Shown: positions 7,297 through 14,817 of the stretch, one piece after another
Layout: the number at the start of each line of letters is the position of its first letter
Numbering within the stretch: the stretch's first letter is position 1
Assembly (NCBI GenBank): GCA_044870295.1
Contig: JBIOYQ010000043.1
Coordinates: 1-17,141 of the forward strand
Direction of reading: 5' to 3'
Length of the DNA stretch: 17,141 nucleotides
From: AC-52 sp044870295
GTDB lineage: Bacteria > Actinomycetota > UBA4738
Notes under the pieces: generated by a model
Seen by the model: the letters and a program-made list of their open reading frames with translations, nothing else
What the model was told of the DNA's origin: nothing
Database searches by the model: none
Translations under genes and position numbers: made by a program

Positions 7297-8079
7297 TCAA
7301 CGGAGAAGCTCGATCTCACCAAACCCGACCCTCACCGTTCCGTCGGTCGTCTCCACCACCAGGGCGCCGTCGTCGCCGACCTCCCGGGCCGTGCCTTCCA
7401 CCACCACGCTGTCCGTGGTCGTGGCCCGCACCCGGCGCCCGATCGTGTCGCAGTGGCGCCGGTACAGGTCGAGGACCGTCTCGCGGAACCCCGGCTTCGC
7501 CGGGTCGGAGAAGCGCTTGAGCCGGAACAGGTACTCGGACAGCAAGGTGGCCGCGTCGGGACGGCCGCCCTCGACGACCGCACTGGTGGCGCGGTCCCGG
7601 ACCTCTTCGGGGAAGTCATCCTTCGTCTGTTCGAGATTGACACCGGAACCGATCACCACGTGGTCGACCCGATCGCCCTGGATCTGCGCCTCGACGAGGA
7701 TGCCGCCCATCTTGCGATCTCCCACGACCAGATCGTTCGGCCACGTGCACCGCGCGTCCACCCCGCAGGCAACGGAACACGCAAGGGCCATGCAGGCGCC
7801 CGCGCCCAGGGTCAGCAGCGCGGCCTGCGACGCCGGCAGGTTGGGCCGCAGGAGGATCGAGACCAGGAGCGACGAACCAGGAGGCGCCACCCAGACCCGT
7901 CCGAGGCGTCCCTTCCCGGCTTCCTGGTGGTTCGCGGCGAGCACGGTCCACGCCGGCGCTCCCTCCTCGGCCAGGCGCAGCAGGTCCGTGTTCGTGGACC
8001 CGGTGACCTCGACGAACCGGACCGGCGCCTCGATCCCGGCGTTCCGCGCCGCGCGGGCGACGGTATGCTCCGACAGCAT
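7297..8079 (-). CDS. birA: Biotin--[acetyl-CoA-carboxylase] ligase, monofunctional
   Basis: 260 residues. I chose the ATG at 8079 because GGGAGG lies 9 bases upstream and the protein then begins just before the catalytic domain; longer in-frame starts would run into the divergent gene. It makes biotinyl-AMP and transfers biotin to the carrier lysine of carboxylases. Visible motifs are GSTN (27-30), the biotin/ATP loop QEAGKGRLGRVW (52-63), WPNDL (113-117) and K123 in RKMGGILVEAQ. The C-terminal SH3-like cap spans about 219-260. There is no N-terminal DNA-binding domain, so it cannot act as the biotin-operon repressor as in E. coli. It is divergent from a biotin carboxylase/BCCP gene, its expected substrate, with only 46 bp between the start codons. 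Confidence 0.95.
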   Translation of the reverse strand: MLSEHTVARAARNAGIEAPVRFVEVTGSTNTDLLRLAEEGAPAWTVLAANHQEAGKGRLGRVWVAPPGSSLLVSILLRPNLPASQAALLTLGAGACMALACSVACGVDARCTWPNDLVVGDRKMGGILVEAQIQGDRVDHVVIGSGVNLEQTKDDFPEEVRDRATSAVVEGGRPDAATLLSEYLFRLKRFSDPAKPGFRETVLDLYRRHCDTIGRRVRATTTDSVVVEGTAREVGDDGALVVETTDGTVRVGFGEIELLR

Positions 8080-8125
8080 GCTGGCGAACCTCCCGATGGT
8101 GAGGGTAGCGTGATCGGTCGAACCC

Positions 8126-9874
8126 ATGCCTGAGCCGCGCGTGCTGGTGGCCAACCGTGGCGAGATCGCCATCAGGGTGATGCGCACATGCCGCGAGATG
8201 GGCATCCCGACGGTCGCCGTCTACTCCGACGCGGACCGGGAGGCCCTGCACGTCGAGGCGGCGGACGACGCCCACCACCTGGGCCCGGCGGCGCCGGCCG
8301 AGTCCTACCTGAACGTCTCCCGCATCCTGGAGGCGGCTCGGCGCAGCAAGGCCACCATGGTCCATCCCGGCTACGGATTCCTGGCAGAGAACGCCGACTT
8401 CGCCCGGAGCGTGGCCGAGGCCGGACTCACCTTCATCGGGCCGCCGCCCGACGCGATGGTGCTGATGGGCGACAAGGCCGCGGCCCGCCGGACCGCCGAC
8501 AGCGTCGGCGCACCCACCATCCCGGGCACGCCCGACCCCATCGACGCCGCGCAGGCAGGGAAGGAAGCCGAGCGCGTCGGCTTCCCGCTGGTGGTGAAGG
8601 CCGCCTTCGGAGGTGGCGGCAAGGGCATGCACCTGGTGGCCGACCCCCGCGAGCTCAGCGAGGCCATCGAGCGATCCGCCCGGGAGGCCAAGGCGTACTT
8701 CGGCCGGCCCGAGGTCTACCTCGAGCGCTACATCGCCAAGGCCCACCACGTGGAGGCCCAGGTCCTGGCCGACGCCCGAGGCCACGTGTCGTTCCTGGGC
8801 GAACGTGACTGCTCCCTCCAGCGCCGGTACCAGAAACTGGTCGAGGAGAGCCCCTCGCCGGTGGTGGACGCGTCGCTCCGGTCCCGGATCGGTGAGTCGG
8901 CCATCGCCATCGCCAAGGCCGCCGGGTACGTCAACGCCGGCACCGTCGAGTTCCTGGTTGACGAGGACGGCGGCTTCTACTTCATCGAGATGAACGCCCG
9001 GCTGCAGGTGGAGCACCCGGTGACCGAGATGGTCACCGGTATGGACCTGGTCCGGCTGCAGCTCCTGGTGGCGATGGGCGAGCGCGTGGAGGAAGCTCCG
9101 ACGGCTCGCGGCCACGCCATCGAGTGCCGGATCAACGCCGAGGATCCACTCCGCGATTTCCTGCCGGGTCCCGGGCTCATCAACAGATTCGAGCCGCCCG
9201 GCGGTCCCTTCGTCCGTCTGGACGCGGGCTTCGGTGCGGGGCGGCGCATCCCGGGCGACTACGACTCGCTCTTTGCCAAGCTCGTCGTCTCCGGCGAGGA
9301 CCGGGAGGCCGCCCGCCGGCGCATGCTGGGGGCGCTGGACGAGTTCCACGTCGAGGGCGTCCCGACCACAATGCCGTTCCATCGCTGGGTGCTGCAGACG
9401 CCGGACTTCCGTGACGGAACTGTGCACACGAAATGGGTCGAGGAAGCCTTGGCCGCGGGCGGGCTGGCCCAGATGGAGAAGGCCGAGCGCGACCGGGGCA
9501 CCGCGGCGGCGGTGCCGGCCGGTTCGGCGGCGGCGAAGCCGATCCGCCTGTTCGTCGAGGTGGACGGCCATCGGGTGCCCGTCTCGGTGTGGGGGGACGA
9601 CGCGCGGATGGCGCCCGCACCTCCGGCCTCGTCGGCCCACGGCCACGCGGCCGGCGGCAGCGGCGAGATCGTGGCCGCCCCGATGCAGGGAACGATCCTC
9701 CAAGTGCTGGTCGAGGCCGGCCAAGAGGTGGGGGCCGGGCAGACCCTGTGCATCCTCGAAGCCATGAAGATGGAGAACCACATCACCGCGTCGCGCGAGG
9801 GGACGGTGTCCGAGGTGGCCGTCTCCAAGGGGGACGTGGTCGACGCCGGCCAGCCGCTCGTCTTCATCGAGTAA
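8126..9874 (+). CDS. Acetyl-/propionyl-CoA carboxylase alpha subunit (biotin carboxylase fused to biotin carrier domain)
   Basis: 582 residues, close to actinobacterial AccA-type alpha subunits. It carboxylates its own biotin with ATP and bicarbonate; a separate beta subunit transfers CO2 to acyl-CoA. The N-terminal domain starts RVLVANRGEIAIRVMRTCRE. The ATP-grasp glycine loop is KAAFGGGGKGM (158-168), and the catalytic stretch FIEMNARLQVEHP (286-298) places E288, N290 and R292 at the same numbers as E. coli AccC. A Pro/Ala-rich linker (about 460-510) leads to the BCCP domain with biotin-accepting K548 in EAMKMEN. The ATG at 8126 has no clear ribosome binding site; TAGCGT at 8106-8111 could be a -10 box giving a very short leader. 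No carboxyltransferase gene is in the window, so substrate (acetyl-, propionyl- or other acyl-CoA) is undecided. Confidence 0.93.
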   Translation: MPEPRVLVANRGEIAIRVMRTCREMGIPTVAVYSDADREALHVEAADDAHHLGPAAPAESYLNVSRILEAARRSKATMVHPGYGFLAENADFARSVAEAGLTFIGPPPDAMVLMGDKAAARRTADSVGAPTIPGTPDPIDAAQAGKEAERVGFPLVVKAAFGGGGKGMHLVADPRELSEAIERSAREAKAYFGRPEVYLERYIAKAHHVEAQVLADARGHVSFLGERDCSLQRRYQKLVEESPSPVVDASLRSRIGESAIAIAKAAGYVNAGTVEFLVDEDGGFYFIEMNARLQVEHPVTEMVTGMDLVRLQLLVAMGERVEEAPTARGHAIECRINAEDPLRDFLPGPGLINRFEPPGGPFVRLDAGFGAGRRIPGDYDSLFAKLVVSGEDREAARRRMLGALDEFHVEGVPTTMPFHRWVLQTPDFRDGTVHTKWVEEALAAGGLAQMEKAERDRGTAAAVPAGSAAAKPIRLFVEVDGHRVPVSVWGDDARMAPAPPASSAHGHAAGGSGEIVAAPMQGTILQVLVEAGQEVGAGQTLCILEAMKMENHITASREGTVSEVAVSKGDVVDAGQPLVFIE

Positions 9875-9932
9875 GCCCGACGTGGACGGGCCACCCATCA
9901 GACCTGGTACGCATTCGGACCTCTCCCAGGAG

Positions 9933-9974
9933 CCGTACTGCAGTATTTGATGCCGATCAAAACGTGCAGTACGG
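9933..9974. promoter_or_regulatory. 42-bp inverted repeat with a perfect FNR-type box at its centre
   Basis: The arms 9933-9951 and 9956-9974 (19 bases each) pair at 16 of 19 positions around a 4-base centre: ten outer pairs (CCGTACTGCA/TGCAGTACGG), three mismatches, then six inner pairs. The inner part is TTGAT-GCCG-ATCAA (9947-9960), which fits the CRP/FNR-family consensus exactly. It lies 58 bp after the carboxylase stop and about 56 bp upstream of the GTG at 10030. No T-tract follows, so it is more like an operator than an intrinsic terminator, although a cruciform or transcript hairpin is also possible. Confidence 0.6.
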
Positions 9975-10017
9975 TCTGGCACCCAAGGTCAACCGCTCGA
10001 TCGTAGACCGTCACGCG

Positions 10018-10023
10018 TATCCT
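10018..10023 (+). promoter_or_regulatory. -10 box of a probably leaderless promoter
   Basis: TATCCT ends 6 bases before the GTG at 10030 and no Shine-Dalgarno sequence is present, which is the actinobacterial leaderless arrangement. I see no good -35 hexamer 16-19 bases upstream, which would fit a promoter that needs an activator bound at the upstream inverted repeat (inference). Confidence 0.4.
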
Positions 10024-10029
10024 CTCTGC

Positions 10030-10338
10030 GTGCGTCAGCCCATTCCGATCGCGTGTTCCCTCTCCGCCCAGGATCAGGAAGAGCGCGCCCGCGAATTCCG
10101 CACGATCTCCGCGAAGGTGACTGGTCGAGAGTCCACCGCCGAAGGAGTCCGGCTTCGGTTCCGTTCGGAGCCCCGCTTCGCCGAACAACTGGCCGACCTG
10201 ACCCGACGGGAGAAGGAGTGCTGTCCCTTCTTCGACTTCCGCATCACCACCATCGACGATGAGGTCGTGCTCGACGTTGGCGCCCCTGCGGACGCACGAG
10301 AGATCGTGGAACGCCTGTTCCCGGTGATGGCCACATGA
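10030..10338 (+). CDS. Small conserved-looking protein with Cys-Cys motif (function unknown)
   Basis: 102 residues from the GTG at 10030, the best start in an open frame that otherwise extends back into non-coding DNA and the carboxylase gene. The pattern is an N-terminal PIACSL, a middle GVRLRFRSEPRF, then LTRREKECCPFFDFRITTID and a C-terminal GAPADAREIVERLFP. Small actinobacterial proteins of this pattern, often next to MerR regulators or metal-resistance genes, are known to me but have no assigned function. Three cysteines (C9 and the CC pair) could bind a metal or be redox active; this is inference. Its TGA overlaps the ATG of the aldehyde dehydrogenase as ATGA, so the two are translationally coupled. 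Confidence 0.75.
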   Translation: MRQPIPIACSLSAQDQEERAREFRTISAKVTGRESTAEGVRLRFRSEPRFAEQLADLTRREKECCPFFDFRITTIDDEVVLDVGAPADAREIVERLFPVMAT

Positions 10339-11885
10339 CCAAGACCGTCGGGTCGATCATCTCGGGATCCGCGCGAACGGACGGCGCGAACAGCTTCGAG
10401 GTCCACAACCCAGCGCACCTCGATGACGTCGTGGCCGAGGCCCACCTGGCGGACGCATCCACGTTCGCCGAAGCGTGCAGGGTCGCGCGGGAGGCCCAGC
10501 GAACGTGGGCGCGAACACCGGCACCCGTCCGGGGACGCGCGGTCCAGCAGATCGGACGGCTGGTCGAGGCGAACAAGGAGGCGCTGGCCCGGCTGATCAC
10601 CCGCGAGATCGGCAAGCCGTACAAGGAATCGCTGGGCGAGGTCCAGGAGGTCATCGACACCTGCGACTTCTTCACCTCCGAGGGCCGGCGCCTGTACGGC
10701 CAGACGGTCCCCAGCGAGCTGCCCGACAAACAGCTCTTCACGTTCCGCGCGCCGGTCGGCGTGGCCGCCATCGTCACTGCGGGCAACTTCCCGGTGGCCG
10801 TTCCCTCCTGGTACGTGATCCCCGCGCTGGTGTGCGGGAACGCGGTGGTGTGGAAGCCGGCCGAATACACGCCGGCCACCGCCGACGCGTTCACCCAGCT
10901 CATCCTCCATGGCGGGGTCCCCGAAGGCGTGTTCAGCATGGTTCTGGCCGAGGGCCCGGTGGCCTTCGAAGGGCTGGAGCGGGCCCTCGACGAGGGCCTG
11001 GTGGACAAGGTCGGGTTCACCGGCTCCTCCGACGTGGGGCGTCGCCTTGGGGAGCTGACCGGGCGCCACCTGCAGAACGCCACGCTGGAGCTGGGCGGGA
11101 AGAACCCCTTGGTGGTCATGCCCGACGCGGATCTCGACCTGGCGGTGGAGGGATGTCTGTTCAGCGGTTTCGGCACCGCCGGCCAGCGCTGCACGTCGTT
11201 GGGAACCGCCATCGTCCACGAATCCGTGCACGACGAGTTCCTCTCGCGGTTCACGCGAGCGGTGGAGACCGCCGCCATCGGCGACCCGGTCGAGGACGTC
11301 CTGTACGGCCCCATGATCAGCGCGAGGTTCTGCCAGAGGTTCGAGGGCTGGCTCGACCTGATCCAGCCGCACCACAAGCTGTACGGCTCGACCGGCACCG
11401 GCCGGATCACGTCCGCGAATCCGCGGGACGGCTTCGTGGGCAACCCCGACGAAGGCCTCTACTACCACCCCACGATCGTCGACGGCGTGACCATGCAGGA
11501 CGACCTGTACCGGCTGGAGACGTTCGGACCGATCGTGGGCGTGGCGTCGTTCGCGTCGTTCGACGAGGCCATGGAGCTGGCGAACGGCCACGGCTACGGC
11601 TTGTCGTCCTCGATCTATACCAACGACCCGAAGAACGTGTTCCGGTTCCGAGAGCGCGTGTCCGCCGGCATGGTCAGCGTGAACAACTCGACAAGCGGCG
11701 CCGAGGCACACCTCCCCTTCGGCGGGAACGGGAAGTCCGGCAACGGTTCGCGCCAGGCCGGGATCTGGGTTTTGGACCAGTTCACCCGATGGCAGTCGAT
11801 GAACTGGGACTACTCGGGCCGTTTGCAGAAGGCCCAGATGGACGTGGCCGATGTTTCGGCTGACCTGGACTTCCGCCTCGACTGA
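10335..11885 (+). CDS. Aldehyde dehydrogenase, ALDH7-like (semialdehyde dehydrogenase)
   Basis: 516 residues, close to the ALDH7/antiquitin length. It should oxidise an aldehyde to the acid with NAD(P)+. Visible elements are N151 in TAGNFPVAVPSW, the cofactor contact VVWKPAEYTP, FTGSSDVGRRL, general base E252 in LELGGKNPLVV and nucleophile C286 in GTAGQRCTS. The C-terminus (NNSTSGAEAHLPFGG, then a Gly-rich stretch and NWDYSGRLQKAQMD) follows the ALDH7 pattern (TSGAE, FGG, NYS, LPLAQ). ALDH7 enzymes act on alpha-aminoadipate semialdehyde/piperideine-6-carboxylate in lysine breakdown, but the substrate here is not certain. The ATG overlaps the stop of the 102-residue gene, and the gene is convergent with the following histidine kinase, 33 bp apart. 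Confidence 0.88.
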   Translation: MTKTVGSIISGSARTDGANSFEVHNPAHLDDVVAEAHLADASTFAEACRVAREAQRTWARTPAPVRGRAVQQIGRLVEANKEALARLITREIGKPYKESLGEVQEVIDTCDFFTSEGRRLYGQTVPSELPDKQLFTFRAPVGVAAIVTAGNFPVAVPSWYVIPALVCGNAVVWKPAEYTPATADAFTQLILHGGVPEGVFSMVLAEGPVAFEGLERALDEGLVDKVGFTGSSDVGRRLGELTGRHLQNATLELGGKNPLVVMPDADLDLAVEGCLFSGFGTAGQRCTSLGTAIVHESVHDEFLSRFTRAVETAAIGDPVEDVLYGPMISARFCQRFEGWLDLIQPHHKLYGSTGTGRITSANPRDGFVGNPDEGLYYHPTIVDGVTMQDDLYRLETFGPIVGVASFASFDEAMELANGHGYGLSSSIYTNDPKNVFRFRERVSAGMVSVNNSTSGAEAHLPFGGNGKSGNGSRQAGIWVLDQFTRWQSMNWDYSGRLQKAQMDVADVSADLDFRLD

Positions 11886-11918
11886 GGCGACCAGACCGGT
11901 TCCCTCGGTTCGAAGGTC

Positions 11919-12989
11919 CTACGCGGGCTGGCGCTGGATCGCTTCGATGCTCGCGGGGAGCAGGACGCGGAACGAGGCGCCCCCTCCCTCTCGCTCCGTG
12001 ACCCAGGCGCGACCGTCGTGCAGCTCGGCGAAGCGGGCCACGATGTGCAAGCCCAGCCCGAGGCCCGGCACGTTCTCGCCGCCCTCTCCCTGCCTGAACA
12101 TCTCGAAGATGCGCTGCCTCATGTCGGCCGGGACACCCGGGCCGTCGTCTTCCACCGTGATGAGGAGGTCACCACGATCCTCGACACGAACCCAGACACG
12201 GGTCCCCGCCGGCGTGTGCTTCTCCACGTTCTCGAGCAGGTTTTCGAGGATGCGTTCCACCGTCATGGGATCCACCCACGCGGTGACGGACGGCGCCTGC
12301 ACCATGATGGTGTGGCCGGCCCGCTGCCCTCGTTCCTCGACGAGGCTGCGGACGAGGGCACCGACGTCGACGAGAGAACGGTCCGGTTGCAGGATTCCGT
12401 GCCGCAGCCGTTCCGCATCCAGGAGATCGGCCACGATGCGGCTGGTCCGGCGGGCCATCGAGACGATGCCTTCGGCCAGCAGCTTTTTGTCCTGGGGGGA
12501 CAGCGCTCCGTCATCCCGAGCCAGGGAGACCGCCGAACCAAGGATGCCCCCGAGCGGACCCCGCAGGTCGTGTGCCACCGAATGGAGGAACGCGTCCTTC
12601 ATCTCATCGAGCTCTCGGAGCTGGTCGGCGACGGCTCGCTCCCGCTCGGCCGTTCGTCGGTCCTGGTCCATGCGGCGGCGCGCCTGTGACAGCAGTTCCG
12701 CGATGAGCACCAGGAGCGCCAGCCTGCTGACGGCATTCAGATAGGGAAAGACCGATCCCCGATCTCCCGGAACGGTGATGTCGGCGACGAGTCCCACCAG
12801 GGCGGATTCGACGGCCACCACGAACCCGGCCGATGACCCTCCGTACCACGCGCCCACGAAGATCGGGATCACGTAGAAGATCGAGAAGGCGAGGTGCGGT
12901 CCGGCCACGTGATCGATCACGCCGACCACCACGACGAGTGCCATGGCACAGCCGGTGACGACGTTCCGGCGCTGTTCGGAAACCTCCAC
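11919..12989 (-). CDS. Orphan membrane sensor histidine kinase
   Basis: 356 residues from a GTG at 12989, with a purine-rich GAGAGG 5 bases upstream. The N-terminal sensor (about 10-102) has about four hydrophobic segments and the stretch AFSIFYVIPIFVGAWYGGSS (34-53), the type of small membrane module found on many kinases and diguanylate cyclases. A coiled linker (103-132) leads to the H-box LHSVAHDLRGPLGGI with H140, the N-box ILENLLENVEKH (N254), G1 DDGPGVP (281-287) and G2 GLGLGLHIVARFAELHDG. All elements needed for autophosphorylation are present. No response regulator is adjacent, so its partner is unknown. It is convergent with the aldehyde dehydrogenase gene and separated from the upstream DivIVA-like gene by a terminator-like hairpin. 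Confidence 0.9.
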   Translation of the reverse strand: MEVSEQRRNVVTGCAMALVVVVGVIDHVAGPHLAFSIFYVIPIFVGAWYGGSSAGFVVAVESALVGLVADITVPGDRGSVFPYLNAVSRLALLVLIAELLSQARRRMDQDRRTAERERAVADQLRELDEMKDAFLHSVAHDLRGPLGGILGSAVSLARDDGALSPQDKKLLAEGIVSMARRTSRIVADLLDAERLRHGILQPDRSLVDVGALVRSLVEERGQRAGHTIMVQAPSVTAWVDPMTVERILENLLENVEKHTPAGTRVWVRVEDRGDLLITVEDDGPGVPADMRQRIFEMFRQGEGGENVPGLGLGLHIVARFAELHDGRAWVTEREGGGASFRVLLPASIEAIQRQPA

Positions 12990-13023
12990 GGGGGCCTCTC
13001 GGACGATCCTGCGGGTCCCTAGT

Positions 13024-13050
13024 CAGATCGGCCGCTGGGCCGGATATCTG
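13024..13050 (-). terminator. Stem-loop between the DivIVA-like gene and the orphan kinase gene
   Basis: CAGATCGGCC (13024-13033) pairs with GGCCG (13038-13042) and ATCTG (13046-13050), giving ten base pairs with a 3-base bulge and a 4-base loop, 10 bp after the TAA at 13061. It lacks a strong T-tract but is well placed to end the mutase-to-DivIVA transcript before the kinase gene. Confidence 0.5.
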
Positions 13051-13060
13051 AACAGCGTGC

Positions 13061-13876
13061 TTACAGACCGAAGGAGCTGGCGGAGGGGCTGACCTCGGGC
13101 CACCACGAGTTCGGGCCTCGCTTGAAGCCCATGGCGGCGGGCGCGCTGGCCTGATCGCCTTCGGGATCGCCTTCCTCGCTCGCCTCGCTCTCCCGCCTGG
13201 TGAGGTCGACCACCGTCGCGTCCTGATCGGGCCGAGGGGGGAACGCGGGCGGTTCGGACGCGCTCGCCAGCGTACCCAGCTGCTCGCGCACCGCCCCGAC
13301 GGTCTCGGCCAGCGGCGCCAGAGCCTCCTCCACCCTGCCGGGAACCTCTGCGATGCGGGCGCGGACCTGCTCCAGGGTGGACATCATGGGCTGGATCAAT
13401 CCCTGGACCCCCTCCCACCACGCCGCCATCGACCGGCCCCGATCCTGGAGGACCAGCATGGCCTGCTCGGCCTCGCCGATGCGTTGCTGCGACATGGCGG
13501 CGGCCTCCTCCATCATGGCGGCGGCCGACTGTTTGGCGGTCTCGAGGATGGGAGCAAGCCCCTGCACCAGCAGGTCCAGGATGGGATCGGCGGGCTTGGC
13601 AGCCAGCTCCTGGGACACGCGGGCCAGCTCGGCCCGTGCCGCCGACAGCTCGGCTTCCAGTCCCTGGATCCGCTCCTCCGTGGCGGTGGCGTGCTCCCCC
13701 GCCTCGGTGGCTGTGCGCTCCGCCGCCTCCAACCGCTCGCGCGCCTGCGACAGCTCGCGTTCGAGGGAGTCGGTCCTCTCCAAGGCTCGGGCCAGACCGT
13801 AGTCACGGTCCGCCAGGAGCTCGTGCACACGCTGGGGGCTGAATCCGAACAGGCTGCGGCGGAGCTTCGCCGTCAC
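13061..13876 (-). CDS. DivIVA-like coiled-coil protein
   Basis: 271 residues. I chose the GTG at 13876 because GAGGAGGA lies 5 bases upstream; a TTG at 13939 would add 21 residues with no supporting site. The N-terminus LRRSLFGFSPQRVHELLADRDYGLARA resembles the short DivIVA/GpsB N-terminal membrane-curvature domain. It is followed by a long Glu/Ala/Arg-rich coiled coil (about 35-100) and a second helical region rich in Ala, Met and Gln (about 100-205). After a Pro/acidic linker comes a short conserved-looking tail, FKRGPNSWWPEVSPSASSFG. It probably organises cell-pole or division proteins, but the coiled coil limits certainty. It follows the alpha/beta hydrolase gene by 63 bp on the same strand. 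Confidence 0.7.
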   Translation of the reverse strand: MTAKLRRSLFGFSPQRVHELLADRDYGLARALERTDSLERELSQARERLEAAERTATEAGEHATATEERIQGLEAELSAARAELARVSQELAAKPADPILDLLVQGLAPILETAKQSAAAMMEEAAAMSQQRIGEAEQAMLVLQDRGRSMAAWWEGVQGLIQPMMSTLEQVRARIAEVPGRVEEALAPLAETVGAVREQLGTLASASEPPAFPPRPDQDATVVDLTRRESEASEEGDPEGDQASAPAAMGFKRGPNSWWPEVSPSASSFGL

Positions 13877-13939
13877 GGTGTCCTCCTCGATCGCTGCCAG
13901 GCCGCACCCGAGTATCTGATGGCCGAGGGGCCCCTTCAA

Positions 13940-14812
13940 TCACCTCGAGCGAGTTCGCCGGAGAAATGAGTCTACTGCGTCGAGGTATTTCGAGGTCTCC
14001 TCGACGAGCTTCATGTGGCCGCTCTCGTCGAAGACGACCAGCTCGGCGGCAGGAATGTGCTCGGCCATGAACTCGTGCGCCTCGAGCGGGCACACGCGGT
14101 CGAACCGGCCCGCCAACAGCAGCACCGGCTGGGGGATGTCGGCCAGACGCTCCTCCACCTCGATCCCGCCGTAGTCGTCCGACATGGCCTTCAGGACATC
14201 AGGGGCGAATACCCACCCTTCGGTCCGACGCTCGTACTCCGCGATGCGCGGGTCCAGGGGATCGGCGAAGTGGAACGGCCACTGCTCGTGCATCAGCTCG
14301 GCGAGCTGTTCCGGCGTCTCCACCGTTGCCTCTTTCTCCCACGATCGCCGAACCTGCTCCCGGATCTCGGGCGGCTCCATCTTCTCCAGGTTCCCCTCGA
14401 TCACCTCGAGCCAGCGGGTGGACGGGACGCCGCCGGAGATGATGGTCTGCGCCGCCGCCCCCGGTTCGTCGACGGCGTGCTGAAGGGCCACGAAGGCGCC
14501 GAAGGACTCGCCGAGCACCGCGTACCGGCCGAGGCGAAGGGATCCAGCCAGCGCGGAGACGTCGGCTGCCATCTGCTTCAGGGTCCATGTCTCTGGAGGC
14601 GCGTCGCGATCGGACCGGCCCTGGGCCCGCTGGTCGACCAGGAGCACGCGGTAGCCCCGATCGGCGAGCGCATCGAGATAGTCGCCGAACTCGTGGTGGT
14701 CGAGCCCCGGCCCTCCGTGCAGGACCAGGATTGGGTAGTCGTCGGGCGATCCGACTTCAACCACGAACAGCCTCGTGTCCCCGACGTCCACCTGTCGGCC
14801 CTCGCGGTGCAC
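13940..14812 (-). CDS. Alpha/beta hydrolase, proline iminopeptidase-like
   Basis: 290 residues from the GTG at 14812, 5 bp after the stop of the F420 reductase gene, with AAGGGCTGAGGA just upstream; longer starts would lie inside that gene. Visible are the oxyanion motif HGGPG (32-36), the nucleophile elbow GESFGA with S103, the acid D238 in GRFDRVCP and H266 in SGHMKLVE. The cap region (about 130-205) is helical and carries REQVRRSWEKEATVETPEQL. The HGGPG and DQRAQGRSDR pattern is that of the proline iminopeptidase/epoxide hydrolase-type branch, but these families overlap in substrate, so peptidase, esterase or lactonase activity are all possible. No signal peptide is present, so it is cytoplasmic. 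Confidence 0.88.
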   Translation of the reverse strand: MHREGRQVDVGDTRLFVVEVGSPDDYPILVLHGGPGLDHHEFGDYLDALADRGYRVLLVDQRAQGRSDRDAPPETWTLKQMAADVSALAGSLRLGRYAVLGESFGAFVALQHAVDEPGAAAQTIISGGVPSTRWLEVIEGNLEKMEPPEIREQVRRSWEKEATVETPEQLAELMHEQWPFHFADPLDPRIAEYERRTEGWVFAPDVLKAMSDDYGGIEVEERLADIPQPVLLLAGRFDRVCPLEAHEFMAEHIPAAELVVFDESGHMKLVEETSKYLDAVDSFLRRTRSR

Positions 14813-14817
14813 GATCC

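Noticed and set aside
8080..8205. A longer BirA N-terminus reaching 8127 or 8205.
   Set aside because: It would overlap the divergent carboxylase start, adds no recognised domain, and the ATG at 8079 has a good ribosome binding site.
7616..9982. A 788-codon open frame antisense to the biotin carboxylase gene.
   Set aside because: It is the GC-rich shadow of a clear carboxylase: low-complexity His/Arg/Gly composition, no domain, and it overlaps both birA and the carboxylase.
9875..10029. A mobile-element terminal repeat, considered for the palindrome in this gap.
   Set aside because: There is no transposase, no target-site duplication and no second copy in the window, while the core matches a regulator site exactly.
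9898..10188. A 96-codon minus-strand frame across the palindrome and small gene.
   Set aside because: It has no ribosome binding site or domain, and is antisense to the better supported 102-residue protein.
10074..11711. Long antisense frames over the aldehyde dehydrogenase.
   Set aside because: The sense strand encodes a complete ALDH with all catalytic residues; the antisense proteins have shadow-type composition.
13877..13939. The longer version of the DivIVA-like protein starting at TTG 13939.
   Set aside because: TTG is a poor start directly abutting the previous stop with no ribosome binding site; GTG 13876 has AGGAGG at ideal distance.
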